This document shows, piece after piece, positions 1-9,300 of a stretch of 18,190 bases of DNA. Each line of letters begins with the position of its first letter. The first letter of the stretch is position 1. The stretch comes from Lachnospiraceae bacterium UBA1251 (GTDB lineage Bacteria > Bacillota > Clostridia > Lachnospirales > Lachnospiraceae). The DNA lies in NCBI GenBank assembly GCA_002308255.1, contig DBVZ01000086.1, positions 4,326 through 22,515 on the forward strand. Reading direction: 5' to 3'. The notes under the pieces were generated by a model. That model was not told where the DNA came from. It was given only the letters and a program-made list of their open reading frames with translations, and searched no databases. The position numbers and the translations under genes are program-made.

Positions 1-1
1 C

Positions 2-1585
2 GAACCGGCTGGAGCCGCCGGAGGAAGACCGGCAGAAGCTCCCGTAAAAAAACAGGGACGAAAAGAAAGAAAAACCTCAAAAAGAGTTGAGAGAAACGCC
101 CCGGGGACTGCGGTCTCCCAAAAAGGTACAGGAAAGAAGAAACTCTCTGTCAAAAAAATATTGCTGATAGCTGTTGCTGTTGTCGTCGCAATAGAAGCCA
201 TCGGTGCGCTGCGGTACTCCATAAGGAAACAGCAGCAGGAAAAGGAGCGGGCAGCCAACGCCTTTATTCTTGCGGGAAAGGAAGTGTCAAAGACCGACAC
301 GACGGTTTATCTGAAGGATGCGGCGGTCACGAAAGAGGATATTGAACTGTTTGGCCGGTTTGAAAAACTGAACGGGATCACATTTGAGTCCTGCACTTTT
401 GAGACAGACCTTATGCCGCTGCTCGGGGAGAATCTTTCCGTTCTTACGATCAGGAACTGTGATCTTACGGCGGATCAGTTCAGGTCTCTTGATTTTTCCA
501 CGGCTCCGAGGCTCTCGCAGCTCGATATCAGCGAAAATCCTTCTGTCGGGGAGGCCTTTCGATCGGGCGGAATCGCGCTGCCGGAGAATCTTACGCTTCT
601 TAAGATCAGCGGGACCGGGATCAGCGACCTGACCCCTCTTGCGCCGCTGGTTAAACTGACGAGACTCGAGGCGGAGAACAACGGCATCACCGACCTGTCT
701 CCTCTTGCGAAGGCAGTAAACCTTCAGGTCCTGGATGTTTCCGGCAACGAACTTGCTGATTTATCGGCATTGAAAGAGTGTACCTCGCTGACAGGTCTCG
801 ATGTTTCGGGAAATCAGCTCGAATCGCTGGAAGGGATCGAGGCATGTATCCGGATGGAGACGCTGCGGGCGGGAAATAACCGGATCGGGGATCTTGACGC
901 ATTGTCGAATATGACGATCCTGAAAAAAGTGTCTCTTCCGGGGAACCACATCGAAATGACAGATGTGCTGGCCAAATCCGCCGCGACACTGGAAGAACTG
1001 GATCTTGCGGAAAATGCGGTCGCGGATATTTCCCCGCTGGAAAAATGTACGGCGCTGAAGATGCTTATTCTCCGGCACAACGCGGTCAAGAACATGGAGT
1101 ATGTCCGTTCTCTTGAAAACCTGCAGACACTGGACATCTCGGAAAATGCGATCGCCGTGGCAGACGGACTGAGCCATCTGAAGAGTCTGGAGACGCTTGA
1201 TATCTCGGACAATCCGCTGGAGGCCGGTTTCGGCATCTGGGGGTCGGAGTGGCCAACGGGCGTAAAGACAGAGATCGATGCCAGCAACTGCGGCATTACA
1301 AATGGCATGACTCTGAAGGAAGAACTTTATTACCGTCTGCTCGATCTGCACGGCAGCAATTTTGACAGGATCCCGGACGCGCTGACCAAGGTTCACGGAG
1401 ACACGGTCGTTCTTGACTGGAACAGCGGGATGAAGCCGGAAAAATTGAAAGAACTGTATTTCAATTATATTATCCTTCTGGATGTGCCGCTCGATCAGGT
1501 CGTCAGTCTGGAGGATACGGTGGGCAGAAAGCTGACACACATGTCGACCGAAGAATATGAGTCAAAAAAAGCGGAATCCGAATAG
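2..1585 (+). CDS. Membrane-anchored leucine-rich repeat protein (5' end outside window)
   Basis: The reading frame is open from base 2, so the true start lies upstream. The visible part begins with a Lys/Pro/Ala/Gly-rich stretch of about 50 residues, probably a cytoplasmic linker. A hydrophobic segment rich in Leu, Ile, Val and Ala (bases 158-211) follows and reads as one transmembrane helix, then a basic, Gln-rich stalk. From about base 440 to 1230 I count twelve leucine-rich repeats, mostly 22 residues long, with the L-x-x-L-D-[IV]-S-x-N pattern of SDS22/internalin-type repeats. A short acidic, non-repeat C-terminal domain ends in a Glu/Lys-rich tail. LRR domains usually bind proteins, so an extracytoplasmic binding or sensing role is likely, but topology is uncertain because both flanks of the helix are basic. 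The N-terminal domain is unknown. The gene heads a run of co-directional genes and is followed by a 70-base gap. Confidence 0.85.
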   Translation, partial: EPAGAAGGRPAEAPVKKQGRKERKTSKRVERNAPGTAVSQKGTGKKKLSVKKILLIAVAVVVAIEAIGALRYSIRKQQQEKERAANAFILAGKEVSKTDTTVYLKDAAVTKEDIELFGRFEKLNGITFESCTFETDLMPLLGENLSVLTIRNCDLTADQFRSLDFSTAPRLSQLDISENPSVGEAFRSGGIALPENLTLLKISGTGISDLTPLAPLVKLTRLEAENNGITDLSPLAKAVNLQVLDVSGNELADLSALKECTSLTGLDVSGNQLESLEGIEACIRMETLRAGNNRIGDLDALSNMTILKKVSLPGNHIEMTDVLAKSAATLEELDLAENAVADISPLEKCTALKMLILRHNAVKNMEYVRSLENLQTLDISENAIAVADGLSHLKSLETLDISDNPLEAGFGIWGSEWPTGVKTEIDASNCGITNGMTLKEELYYRLLDLHGSNFDRIPDALTKVHGDTVVLDWNSGMKPEKLKELYFNYIILLDVPLDQVVSLEDTVGRKLTHMSTEEYESKKAESE

Positions 1586-1608
1586 AGTATACTGTGTGAA
1601 AAGGAAAG

Positions 1609-1627
1609 GGCTTCCGGAGGGGAAGCC
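1609..1627 (+). promoter_or_regulatory. Intercistronic hairpin
   Basis: GGCTTCC and GGAAGCC form a perfect 7-bp stem around a 5-base loop in the gap between the LRR gene and the PGDYG-like gene. No T-run follows, so it is not a convincing Rho-independent terminator. It may be an mRNA processing or stability element. The ribosome site of the next gene (AGGGGAGG, 1638-1645) lies just downstream and is not in the stem. Confidence 0.35.
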
Positions 1628-1655
1628 GGAGACTTAAAGGGGAGGAAGGCATCCT

Positions 1656-2180
1656 ATGATCACAGTTATGAAAAAAAGGGGAATTGCCGTCGAAGCGTAC
1701 CGCCTCGGCGAGGAGACACCGGAAGAAAAGGACCTGATCCGGAAAGGGCTGATCGTAAAACACGACGGCGAATATGAGATCTTTTCACAGGAAAGCCAGT
1801 CGGGAATCGGGGAGATCGCGAAGGCCGGGGACTATTTCAAGGTGGATGAAGGAGGCAATCCCTATCCCAACGAAAAGAACTGGTTCGAAGCCAATCACCG
1901 GCATCTTAAGGGGGACAGCTACGAACAGTCCCCGGCGGAACTGGACGCCTGGATGGCCGGCGACCCGGATGACGGGCCGGTGAGGACGCTCATGGAAGAA
2001 GGCCGGCTCACTTTATGCGAAGAGGACCCGGAGCATTATTTTCAGGCCCGCCTTTGGGGCACGAAGCTGACGGCCCCGAAAGACGCGGTTCTTGTGATCT
2101 ATGACTTCGAAAAAAGAGAGTTCAATTTTGTCAACCGCGGTGTTTTTGACAAGACCTATGAGATCATAAAAAAAGAATAA
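1656..2180 (+). CDS. Small PGDYG-like domain protein
   Basis: This is a soluble, acidic 174-residue protein with no signal peptide or membrane segment. The N-terminal half has the look of the PGDYG family: an opening 'KKRGIAVEAYRLGE' stretch, an 'AGDYFKV' turn near residue 66, then 'YPNEKNWFEANH' ending near residue 90. The C-terminal end (about residues 146-171) repeats the pattern in weaker form, finishing in 'VFDKTYEII', so the protein may hold two related half-domains. PGDYG proteins are small and mostly uncharacterised, often found in phage and signalling contexts, and no reaction is known. The start is supported by GGAGGAAGG 6-10 bases upstream. It lies 63 bases before a RyR-domain membrane protein and probably shares a transcript with it. 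The family call is from recalled pattern only, so it is moderate. The gene itself is secure. Confidence 0.8.
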   Translation: MITVMKKRGIAVEAYRLGEETPEEKDLIRKGLIVKHDGEYEIFSQESQSGIGEIAKAGDYFKVDEGGNPYPNEKNWFEANHRHLKGDSYEQSPAELDAWMAGDPDDGPVRTLMEEGRLTLCEEDPEHYFQARLWGTKLTAPKDAVLVIYDFEKREFNFVNRGVFDKTYEIIKKE

Positions 2181-2189
2181 TAACGGACA

Positions 2190-2219
2190 GCCGCTCCGGG
2201 CACTGACTGCCCGGACGGC
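2190..2219 (+). promoter_or_regulatory. GC-rich intercistronic stem-loop
   Basis: GCCG-c-TCCGGGCA pairs with TGCCCGGA-CGGC, giving a 12-bp stem with one bulged C and loop CTGAC. It fills most of the gap before the RyR membrane protein. There is no following T-run; the downstream sequence is purine-rich and contains the ribosome site. A transcript-stability or processing element is more likely than a strong terminator. Confidence 0.4.
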
Positions 2220-2229
2220 GGCCGGAAAG

Positions 2230-2235
2230 AAAGGG
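2230..2235 (+). promoter_or_regulatory. Ribosome binding site that favours the ATG at 2244
   Basis: AAAGGG ends 8 bases before ATG 2244. An in-frame GTG at 2235 is also possible but would use only a weak GGA upstream and would itself overlap this purine run. The choice changes the protein by three residues. Confidence 0.45.
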
Positions 2236-2243
2236 TGTTCATC

Positions 2244-4244
2244 ATGCCTGACAGTATCCGCATCTTTATTGTCTGTGCGATCCTATCCCCGCTTGTTTTC
2301 CTGGCTGTGGCGCTGGGACTGAATATCTGGCGGAAGAGGTCCGGTTTCCTCGGCAAATATCTGTCGGGGTTTTATTGCTTTGCGGCGGGTGTTTTCCTCG
2401 CGCTGACCATCATCCTTTTCCCCGTCTCCTGCCAGTCCTACGCGGAGGAGTTCAATTTCTGGGGGATCCGTGCGCTGTTCCTGTCGGTGCACACGGCGAT
2501 GCGCTGCTTCATCCTTGACGGCGAGCTGGACATGATGAACGCTGCGACGGCGCATCTGCCGGGGGCATTCCGCCTGTGGTACACTTTCTACGGCGCCGTG
2601 CTTTACGTCCTCGCGCCGGTCATGACCGTCGGATTCATCTTATCCTTCTTCCGCAATTTCACCGCGAAAATGCGCATTGCCTGGCAGTCCCGCAAACCTG
2701 TCTTCTATTTCTCCGAACTGAACAAAACAGCGCTCGCACTCGCCGAAGACGTGCGGAAAAAGAATCCGGACGCCCTGATCGTTTTTGCCGACGTTTATCC
2801 CGAAGACGGGGAAGACAGCTACGAGATGCGGAAGGAAGCGGAGCGGATCCACGCGTTCTGCGTGCGGGACGACATTGAAGATCTCATTTCCCGCAAAAAT
2901 GACCGTCAGGTCGAATACTTCCTGATCGATGAGGACCGGAGCGAAAACATGAGCCAGGCGGTCGCGATCGCCGAGGCGTCCATGAACCTGTTCAACAAGA
3001 AGATCTTTGTTTTCTCCGACAGCGAGGAGGATGAGGGCATTCTCGAATCCGTGGACTGGACGCCCCAGATCGAGCTCGCCCGCCGGGAAGCGGAACGCAC
3101 GAAGTTGGGCGAAGTGGAGTTCAACAAGCAGATCCTGAAGCTCCGGCAGGTAAATGTCCGCAAGCAGCTTGCCTGGTCGGTTGTCGCCGGAAAGGAGCTG
3201 TTTGAGTGCGTCCGGGAGGATGAGAAGGGGGAGCGCGTCCTGTCCGCGCTGATCATCGGGTTCGGAAAATACGGCATGGAATTCTTCCGGACGCTCCTGT
3301 GGTTCGGACAGATGGCGGGATGCCGTCTGGAGATCAATATCGTTGATCTGTGCGACGGAAGCGATCCGGCAAGACCGGACGCGGAATCGCTTATTTCCTG
3401 GACGATGCCCGGGGTGCTGCTGCATAACGACGAGCGGGTTCCCGGGGAGGACTTCTACAGCGTGCGCATTTTCACGGGCATCAACGCGGGCAGCGGTGAT
3501 TTCCGGAAAATGTTCCTGAACGCGGACGGGACGCCGAAGGACGACGAGACCGGCAGGCGTCTTCGGAGGACGACCTGGATCCTCACCTGCATGGGGGACG
3601 ACAACGCGAATATCGGGCAGGCGATCTCGATGCGGCGCATTTTTGACCAGCTGTATGACGTCAATACGGCTTCCGGAAAGCCGGAGGGGAACGAGCTGCC
3701 GAGGATCTTCGCCATTGTGATGGATGATGAGAAAGCGGCTAAGCTGAACGAGGAAAAAGGTCTTATCAATTATAAGGAGATCCCGTATCATATCCGGGCG
3801 ATCGGAAATCTCTCGGAGCGGTACAGCTACGACGCGGTCTACCCGAAGCAGACGGAAGACGACGCGTTCCGCTACCATGTGGAATGGGACGAGGCGGAGC
3901 GCGAAAAGCAGCTGCGGGATGCCGGGGATGATGCTGAAAAGCGGGCCGCGATCGAGGCGGCGTTCGACCGGCAGCGGCGGGAGAACTATATCAAATACGA
4001 GAGATTTTCATATTTCCGGGATTCGTCCATCGCAAAATCGCTGCATAAGAACGCGGTGCATGCTGTCCCCGGGATCAGTGAGGAGCAGGAACTCGAGCTC
4101 GAGCAGATGCGCTGGAACGCCTATATGCGGACGAACGGCTATCTGCACGGCGACCGCTCCGACAGCCGGGCGAGACTCCACAGGGAACTGCGCCGGTTCG
4201 AGGCGATGGACGAGGAACAGATCACGAAAAACGCAGGGCATTGA
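2244..4244 (+). CDS. Membrane protein with two Rossmann (TrkA/RCK-like) domains and RyR-type C-terminus
   Basis: The protein has 666 residues from ATG 2244. The first ~140 residues carry hydrophobic segments near residues 5-25, 40-60 and 112-136, with a possible fourth near 75-90, so it is an integral membrane protein. A first Rossmann-like domain spans about 152-260; it begins 'FYFSELNKTALALAEDV' and has a 'LIVFADV' strand. A second starts near residue 335 with a clear GFGKYG nucleotide-binding loop (339-344), a following helix, and acidic Asp at the end of the next strand, as in NAD-binding TrkA-N/RCK domains. The C-terminal part holds 'SSIAKSLHKNA' and 'EQMRWNAYMRTNGY' then 'RLHREL', the pattern of bacterial RyR domains found with TrkA-N. 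This fits a membrane-anchored nucleotide or metabolite sensor; any transport role is unproven. The Rossmann-RyR half is co-linear with residues ~375-770 of the kinase/nuclease gene two genes downstream. The next gene starts 24 bases after the stop. Confidence 0.88.
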   Translation: MPDSIRIFIVCAILSPLVFLAVALGLNIWRKRSGFLGKYLSGFYCFAAGVFLALTIILFPVSCQSYAEEFNFWGIRALFLSVHTAMRCFILDGELDMMNAATAHLPGAFRLWYTFYGAVLYVLAPVMTVGFILSFFRNFTAKMRIAWQSRKPVFYFSELNKTALALAEDVRKKNPDALIVFADVYPEDGEDSYEMRKEAERIHAFCVRDDIEDLISRKNDRQVEYFLIDEDRSENMSQAVAIAEASMNLFNKKIFVFSDSEEDEGILESVDWTPQIELARREAERTKLGEVEFNKQILKLRQVNVRKQLAWSVVAGKELFECVREDEKGERVLSALIIGFGKYGMEFFRTLLWFGQMAGCRLEINIVDLCDGSDPARPDAESLISWTMPGVLLHNDERVPGEDFYSVRIFTGINAGSGDFRKMFLNADGTPKDDETGRRLRRTTWILTCMGDDNANIGQAISMRRIFDQLYDVNTASGKPEGNELPRIFAIVMDDEKAAKLNEEKGLINYKEIPYHIRAIGNLSERYSYDAVYPKQTEDDAFRYHVEWDEAEREKQLRDAGDDAEKRAAIEAAFDRQRRENYIKYERFSYFRDSSIAKSLHKNAVHAVPGISEEQELELEQMRWNAYMRTNGYLHGDRSDSRARLHRELRRFEAMDEEQITKNAGH

Positions 4245-4268
4245 GAAACAGCCGAAAGAGGTGCCGCT

Positions 4269-6347
4269 ATGAGGACAATCAGACGGACGGGATACGATGA
4301 GGTCCGATCCGGCATGACCGGGTGGATCGAACAGGGGATCGACGCCCTTCTGCCGGGAGCCGGAGAGGACGAGGGCTTCGAGGAGCCGTACTGGGACTGG
4401 ACGGACCTGCATGAAATGATGAGCGCATCGGAACTGATCGACAGCATGCGGCCGGTTCCTTTCCGTGTTTATATCACGCGCTTTATTCTCGGCGAACAGG
4501 GCATCAATGACATTGAAAAAGCCGCGGACCGGGCGTGGCGGATGTTCCCGGGGAACGGATGTCAGCCCAAAGCAAGAAAAAAGGAAGAGGGAATGCTTTT
4601 CCCGTTCAGCGGGCGATGGATAACGAGGCAGGAACTGAAAGAGATCCTCGGAGGGGACCGCGTGAAGACTCCGGATCTGATCTGTCTCGCGTTCGGCCTC
4701 GGCATGCCGTTCGGCGTACTGAACGATTTCCTGCGAAAGGTCTGCCGCCGGGCGGGGCTCAATCTCTGGAATGAGAAAGAATTTCTCACCTATCTCGTTT
4801 TCCGCTTTACCGGACCGGAATGCGCAGCGGGACGGCAGCAGGCATATCTGGCGCTGGCTGATGCATATAAAAAGGCGGATACAAAAGAAAAGAAAGTCCT
4901 CGCAGAGAATAACGCGACGGAGACTATCCGCTCCTACACGGACCGCATGATGACCGCCGTGCAGGGAGGAGAAAATTCGATCCGCGCCTGGCTTCGGGCG
5001 CCGGAAGGAGAGGCTCCGGAGGCACTGCGGACTTTGCTTCGTGAATACCGCCGCACCCAGAACGCGAAAGGCGGGTATGTCCGCACCGTGACGAAAAAAG
5101 CGTTTGATCTGTGGAAGAGTTTCCGGGAGGTCGCCGGGGAAGACATGGAATCCTTCGCGGAGGGCGGCGCCATGGAAAAAGAGGCGGTACTGGAGAAGAG
5201 AAGACTGGAGGAGCCCGCGGAGGATGACGGGTACACGGAAGAAGAAGCGCCCGCTCCCCGGACGGATCACGGATCCCAAGGAAGGATCTCTTCCGGAAGC
5301 GTGCAGATCCGCTATGCGCCGGGACAGACTTTCGTGCTTCCGAAGGGAGTGCGGATCCGTTATAAAGGGCACGATTTTGTTTTCCGCGAAAATGAAAACG
5401 CGGATTATGTGATCCCGGGAGACCGCGAAACGGTACTGAAAGTCGCCGTGCGCTCGGAGCAGCCCGCCGGCGGAAATGCCGCCGGAACGGCGGCGGTCAC
5501 GAAGGCGTCCTCATTCGATTCGGCGGATATGCGGTTCCACGGCGTTCATCCGAGCAGCAGCTTTAAGCCGAAAAAAGCCGGAAAAACGACCTGTCTGGAG
5601 GGAAATCTGGAGATCCCCTGTCTTTACGGGACGGCCGTCGCGGAAGGCAGCATTTTCCTGCTGGGAGAGACCGGCGCAGCTTTCCGGACACTGAAGAAGG
5701 CGGACGCTCCCGTAGAACTTGCCGCGGTATCGGACACGGAGGTTACAAAGGACGAGCTGAAAGACGGCATTTTCCTGACGGCACAGGGAGACGTATGGCT
5801 CAGTCCGGTCGGGATCCGGGTTGGTAATAAGAAGATCGGTTTTGGGAAATTTGAACGAGAAACGGCGAGGAACGAGGCCGCGGAGAATGCGGAGGAGACC
5901 GGAGAACAGGGCGTTGCCGTAAAATATCTCTATTATTCGCACGCAAAAGAGGAGCTGTCCGGCGACATGATGATGGATGCGGAGCATGTGCGCCTTCTGC
6001 GCGAGCGCATTTTCCGGCCGGAGACGAAACTTTCCGCCTCCAAAATCTATGCGCTGGAAAAACGCCGCCGGATTGACGTTTCCCGCGAGGATATCCTCAC
6101 GCTGATCTTTCTGAACTTTGCCGCGCAGAGGCAGTTTGAGGACATCGGGGAGGAGGCTTATGACGCGACGGCGAGACAGTGGCTCGGCGCTTTTATCGCC
6201 ACGGCGGACCGGATCCTCGGCGAATGCGGCTTTTACGGCGTCTACCGCGCGGATCCGTATGACGCGATGCTCTGCTATCTCGCGGCATCGACCGACGAGC
6301 CGCTCAATGCTTTCCGGAATCTTTGGGGGATGATACTGCATGAATAA
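4269..6347 (+). CDS. Uncharacterised protein with helical (HTH-like?) modules at both ends and a beta-rich centre
   Basis: I do not recognise this 692-residue protein. It has no signal peptide or membrane segment. Residues ~115-180 are helical, with 'TRQELKEILGG', 'LICLAFGLGMP', 'LNDFLRKV' and a following E-F-L-x-Y-L helix. Residues ~600-690 look like a second, related helical unit: 'SREDILTLIFLNFA', then 'CGFYGVYRADPYDAMLCYL' and a final Phe/Trp-rich helix. A charged linker (~300-335) leads to a beta-rich middle (~343-525) with many short hydrophobic strands and Gly turns ('GQTFVLPKGVRIRYKG', 'FLTAQGDVWLSPVG'). The helical units resemble small effector or regulator modules in clostridial signalling proteins, but this is inference. 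A ribosome site AGAGGTG lies 6 bases before the ATG. The stop overlaps the kinase/nuclease start by 8 bases, which implies translational coupling and a likely shared complex, for example as adaptor. Confidence 0.85.
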   Translation: MRTIRRTGYDEVRSGMTGWIEQGIDALLPGAGEDEGFEEPYWDWTDLHEMMSASELIDSMRPVPFRVYITRFILGEQGINDIEKAADRAWRMFPGNGCQPKARKKEEGMLFPFSGRWITRQELKEILGGDRVKTPDLICLAFGLGMPFGVLNDFLRKVCRRAGLNLWNEKEFLTYLVFRFTGPECAAGRQQAYLALADAYKKADTKEKKVLAENNATETIRSYTDRMMTAVQGGENSIRAWLRAPEGEAPEALRTLLREYRRTQNAKGGYVRTVTKKAFDLWKSFREVAGEDMESFAEGGAMEKEAVLEKRRLEEPAEDDGYTEEEAPAPRTDHGSQGRISSGSVQIRYAPGQTFVLPKGVRIRYKGHDFVFRENENADYVIPGDRETVLKVAVRSEQPAGGNAAGTAAVTKASSFDSADMRFHGVHPSSSFKPKKAGKTTCLEGNLEIPCLYGTAVAEGSIFLLGETGAAFRTLKKADAPVELAAVSDTEVTKDELKDGIFLTAQGDVWLSPVGIRVGNKKIGFGKFERETARNEAAENAEETGEQGVAVKYLYYSHAKEELSGDMMMDAEHVRLLRERIFRPETKLSASKIYALEKRRRIDVSREDILTLIFLNFAAQRQFEDIGEEAYDATARQWLGAFIATADRILGECGFYGVYRADPYDAMLCYLAASTDEPLNAFRNLWGMILHE

Positions 6348-9300
6348 ACAGACTGCGGACGGCACGCGTGCTTGGGGGACAGCTGCCCGTACGGCGGGAA
6401 GGGAAGTCCTTCCGCGGGAGTTTCCCATGAAGCTTCTCGACCGTCTCGGGAGAGAAAATACATATCAGATCAAAAATGCGGAACTTCTTTCCGGTGAGGG
6501 CTCTTCCTGCATGTGCTATCTGGTTTCCGTGGAAATGTCGGAAAACGAGGCGCACAGGATGCTCCTCAAGCAGTTCTATCCCGCGGCCGCCGCCGCGGAC
6601 GGACTTGTCACGATGAACGGTCTGGAACTTGCGATAAAGGGATTCGGGGAAGATCCGGCCCTTCTAGCCATGGCGGATCATTTTGCCCGGGCTTATGAGA
6701 TGCAGCGCGCTCTCTCCGACCGGGACGAGCTGCGCAGTCATGTCGTAACGCCATACCGCAGGTATTTCGACGGCAGCACGATGTATGTGCTCTATCAGAA
6801 GGAGAACGGCGACACACTGGACCGGTTTTTTCCGCACAGTGCGAGGGAATTTCTGGATATCGCGGTCTCGGCGGCGGACGCCATGGTCTGCCTCCATAAG
6901 CAGAATATCCTCTATATGGATTTTAAGCCGGAAAATGTGCTCTGGGCTGACGGCAGCCGGGCAATGCTGTTCGATTTTGACGCTGCCGTGAACATGGCGG
7001 ATCTCGGGGCGGTGAAGGAGATCCGGGCAACGCCCCGGATCCTTGCGCCGGAACTTCGGGAAATGCAGGATTTCCGCAGGAATAAATCCCTTTTCCTGAC
7101 GCCGTCCGCGGATATTTATTCGTTCGGGTCCATGCTGATCGCTTTCCTGACGGGCATCTGGCCGTCGGAAACCGAAGAAGACGCGGTGTGGAAGGATGCG
7201 GTGCTGCAGATCCTGGACGGTGAATTCCGGGGACAGATGGATGCAGAGGATCGAAAGACGCTGCTCGGGATTCTTTCGAAATGTGTCTGCGAAGACCTCC
7301 GCGGCCGTTACCGGGATGCCGGAGAAGTGCACGCGGACCTTTGCTCGCTCAGGGAGGAGACGTCCCGGCAGAAAAAAGCCGTACGCCGGATCAACCGCGA
7401 GGTGGAACGGATCCTGGAGACGGCATATGTTCTGGACCGCTATCCGCTCTGGCAGTACCGCAGGCCGGAAGGCGGCTCGAAATATATACTGGACGCAGGC
7501 CTCGCCGGGGATGGCGATACCGCGATGCGGTTCTTTAAATACCTCCTCACGACTCAGATCGCCGATACCGCTCTCGTGATCCGCTGGGCAGTGCCTGATC
7601 CCGTCCGGAAGCTGTCGGAACTGTTTCATGTCATGCCGCAGCTTCGGACAGCCGCCGAGTTCATTCTGAACGGGGAGGAGATCCGAAGCTTTGAGGATCA
7701 GCCGGCCGGCACGGATCCGGAGATCGCTGCGGAACCCCTCGCAACCGTTTTTCTTGAGGAATGGGATCCGGAAGGAGACGCGGAAGATCTTTTCCTGCGC
7801 TGGTCAAGGGAGGAAGACTATTCTCTGCTCCCGTCCTGGATCGTGTTTGCGGACGAGAGGGAGGGAAGAACGCATTCCAACAAAGAACTGGCGGTCCGCC
7901 TTCTCGAATCCGTGGCGGGCAATAATGCGCTGACGCCGGACCGCGGCAGCGGCCGGTTCTATCCGGTCTTTGTCGGCTATGCGGATGAGAAAGAAGCTCC
8001 CGGCGCAGGAAATGCCGGTTTCACGGAAGGGACCAGAGAACGCATCACCGCAGGGATCCGCGCCGCGCTGCAGGGAATCAGTGAGGATGAGCGGGAGGCG
8101 GAAAATGCTCTGGAACATCTGACAAAGTGGGTCGTGTTCGCGTCCGTGGGTTCGTACCCTGGCAGCGGAGAGGCCGGAAGATCCTACGGGAGGGAAATCC
8201 GCGAGCGCGCGGAGAAGATCCACCGGTTCTACATAAAGGACAGAAACGAACGGGCATCTGAACAGGATATCCGGAAATCCTTCCACCGTGACCTTCGCTA
8301 TAATATGGAATCTTCCGTATCGGCGGCGCTCTCCGTGGATGCGAAACTGGTATCCGCGGGGATCGACCCGAAAGCACCGAATGCGGCATTTCAGTATTAC
8401 AGCCGTGTCCTGTCCGGAACGCCGCAGGCGGAGGAAATGATGAAGAAGCTCCTGTACCTGGAGCACCGGCGCTGGAGTGCCTTTATGATCACGGCGGGAT
8501 ACCGCGTCCCGACGAAGGAGGAATTTGCGGAATACGCCTTTAACGGAAACAACGATCACCGCGACGGGAAAAGGAAGCTGCATCCACTGATCTGTTCCTC
8601 GGATCCGGAATCCGGGATCGTTCTTCGTTCGCTTCCTCACAAATACTGGACGGAAAAGAGTATGGACGGCCATTATGACGCCCTCGACCGGCAGTCGCTG
8701 CGGATCCACCGGATCTGCGACGGAAAGGCGAAGCGGCTGGATGCCGATTACCTGACGGAAGAGCTGCTCGCGGACATCTCCAAGTTCGAACTGCGGGGAG
8801 AATGGGTGCGCGCCGCGGAATGGCTGCGCAGTGTGATCGGGAGGATGCTGAGCGGAGAGGCCAATATCAATGTTGTCTATGCCGACGAGATGCGCTCGTT
8901 TAGGGAGAGAGTGGAAGGACTGGAAAAGCGGCGCGCGTCGTGCCGGCAGGAACTTTCCGGGGATCTTGACAGGATTGAGGAGGAGATGCGCCCCGTCGTT
9001 CTCCGGAACCAGTATGTTGATTACAAGGTGTCGGATGAGGCCGTTCTCCGGGGTCTTCCGCTGCTGATCATGCCGCCTCTCCGCCGGATCTATAAACCGG
9101 CTGCCCCGAAGATGTGGCAGAACGTAATGAGCAGCATCCTGATCGAACCCGAGGAGCTTGTGCTGATCGCGGAGCCGGATAGCGGGGATCCCTCCGGAGC
9201 CGGAGCGGAATATCTCCGCACGGAACTGGAGCGTTTTCTCCGGGAAGAGAGGCATCTGGCTACAAAGGTCTCGGTCATTTCCGGGACGGACGAGGTGCGT

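Noticed and set aside
1588..1593. TATACT as a promoter before the PGDYG-like gene
   Set aside because: The -35 position is an A-run inside the LRR gene; no recognisable hexamer at the right spacing.
4008..5372. 454-codon minus-strand frame spanning two + strand genes
   Set aside because: It crosses the junction of two well-supported genes, has Arg/Ser/Pro/Phe-rich low-sense composition and no promoter.
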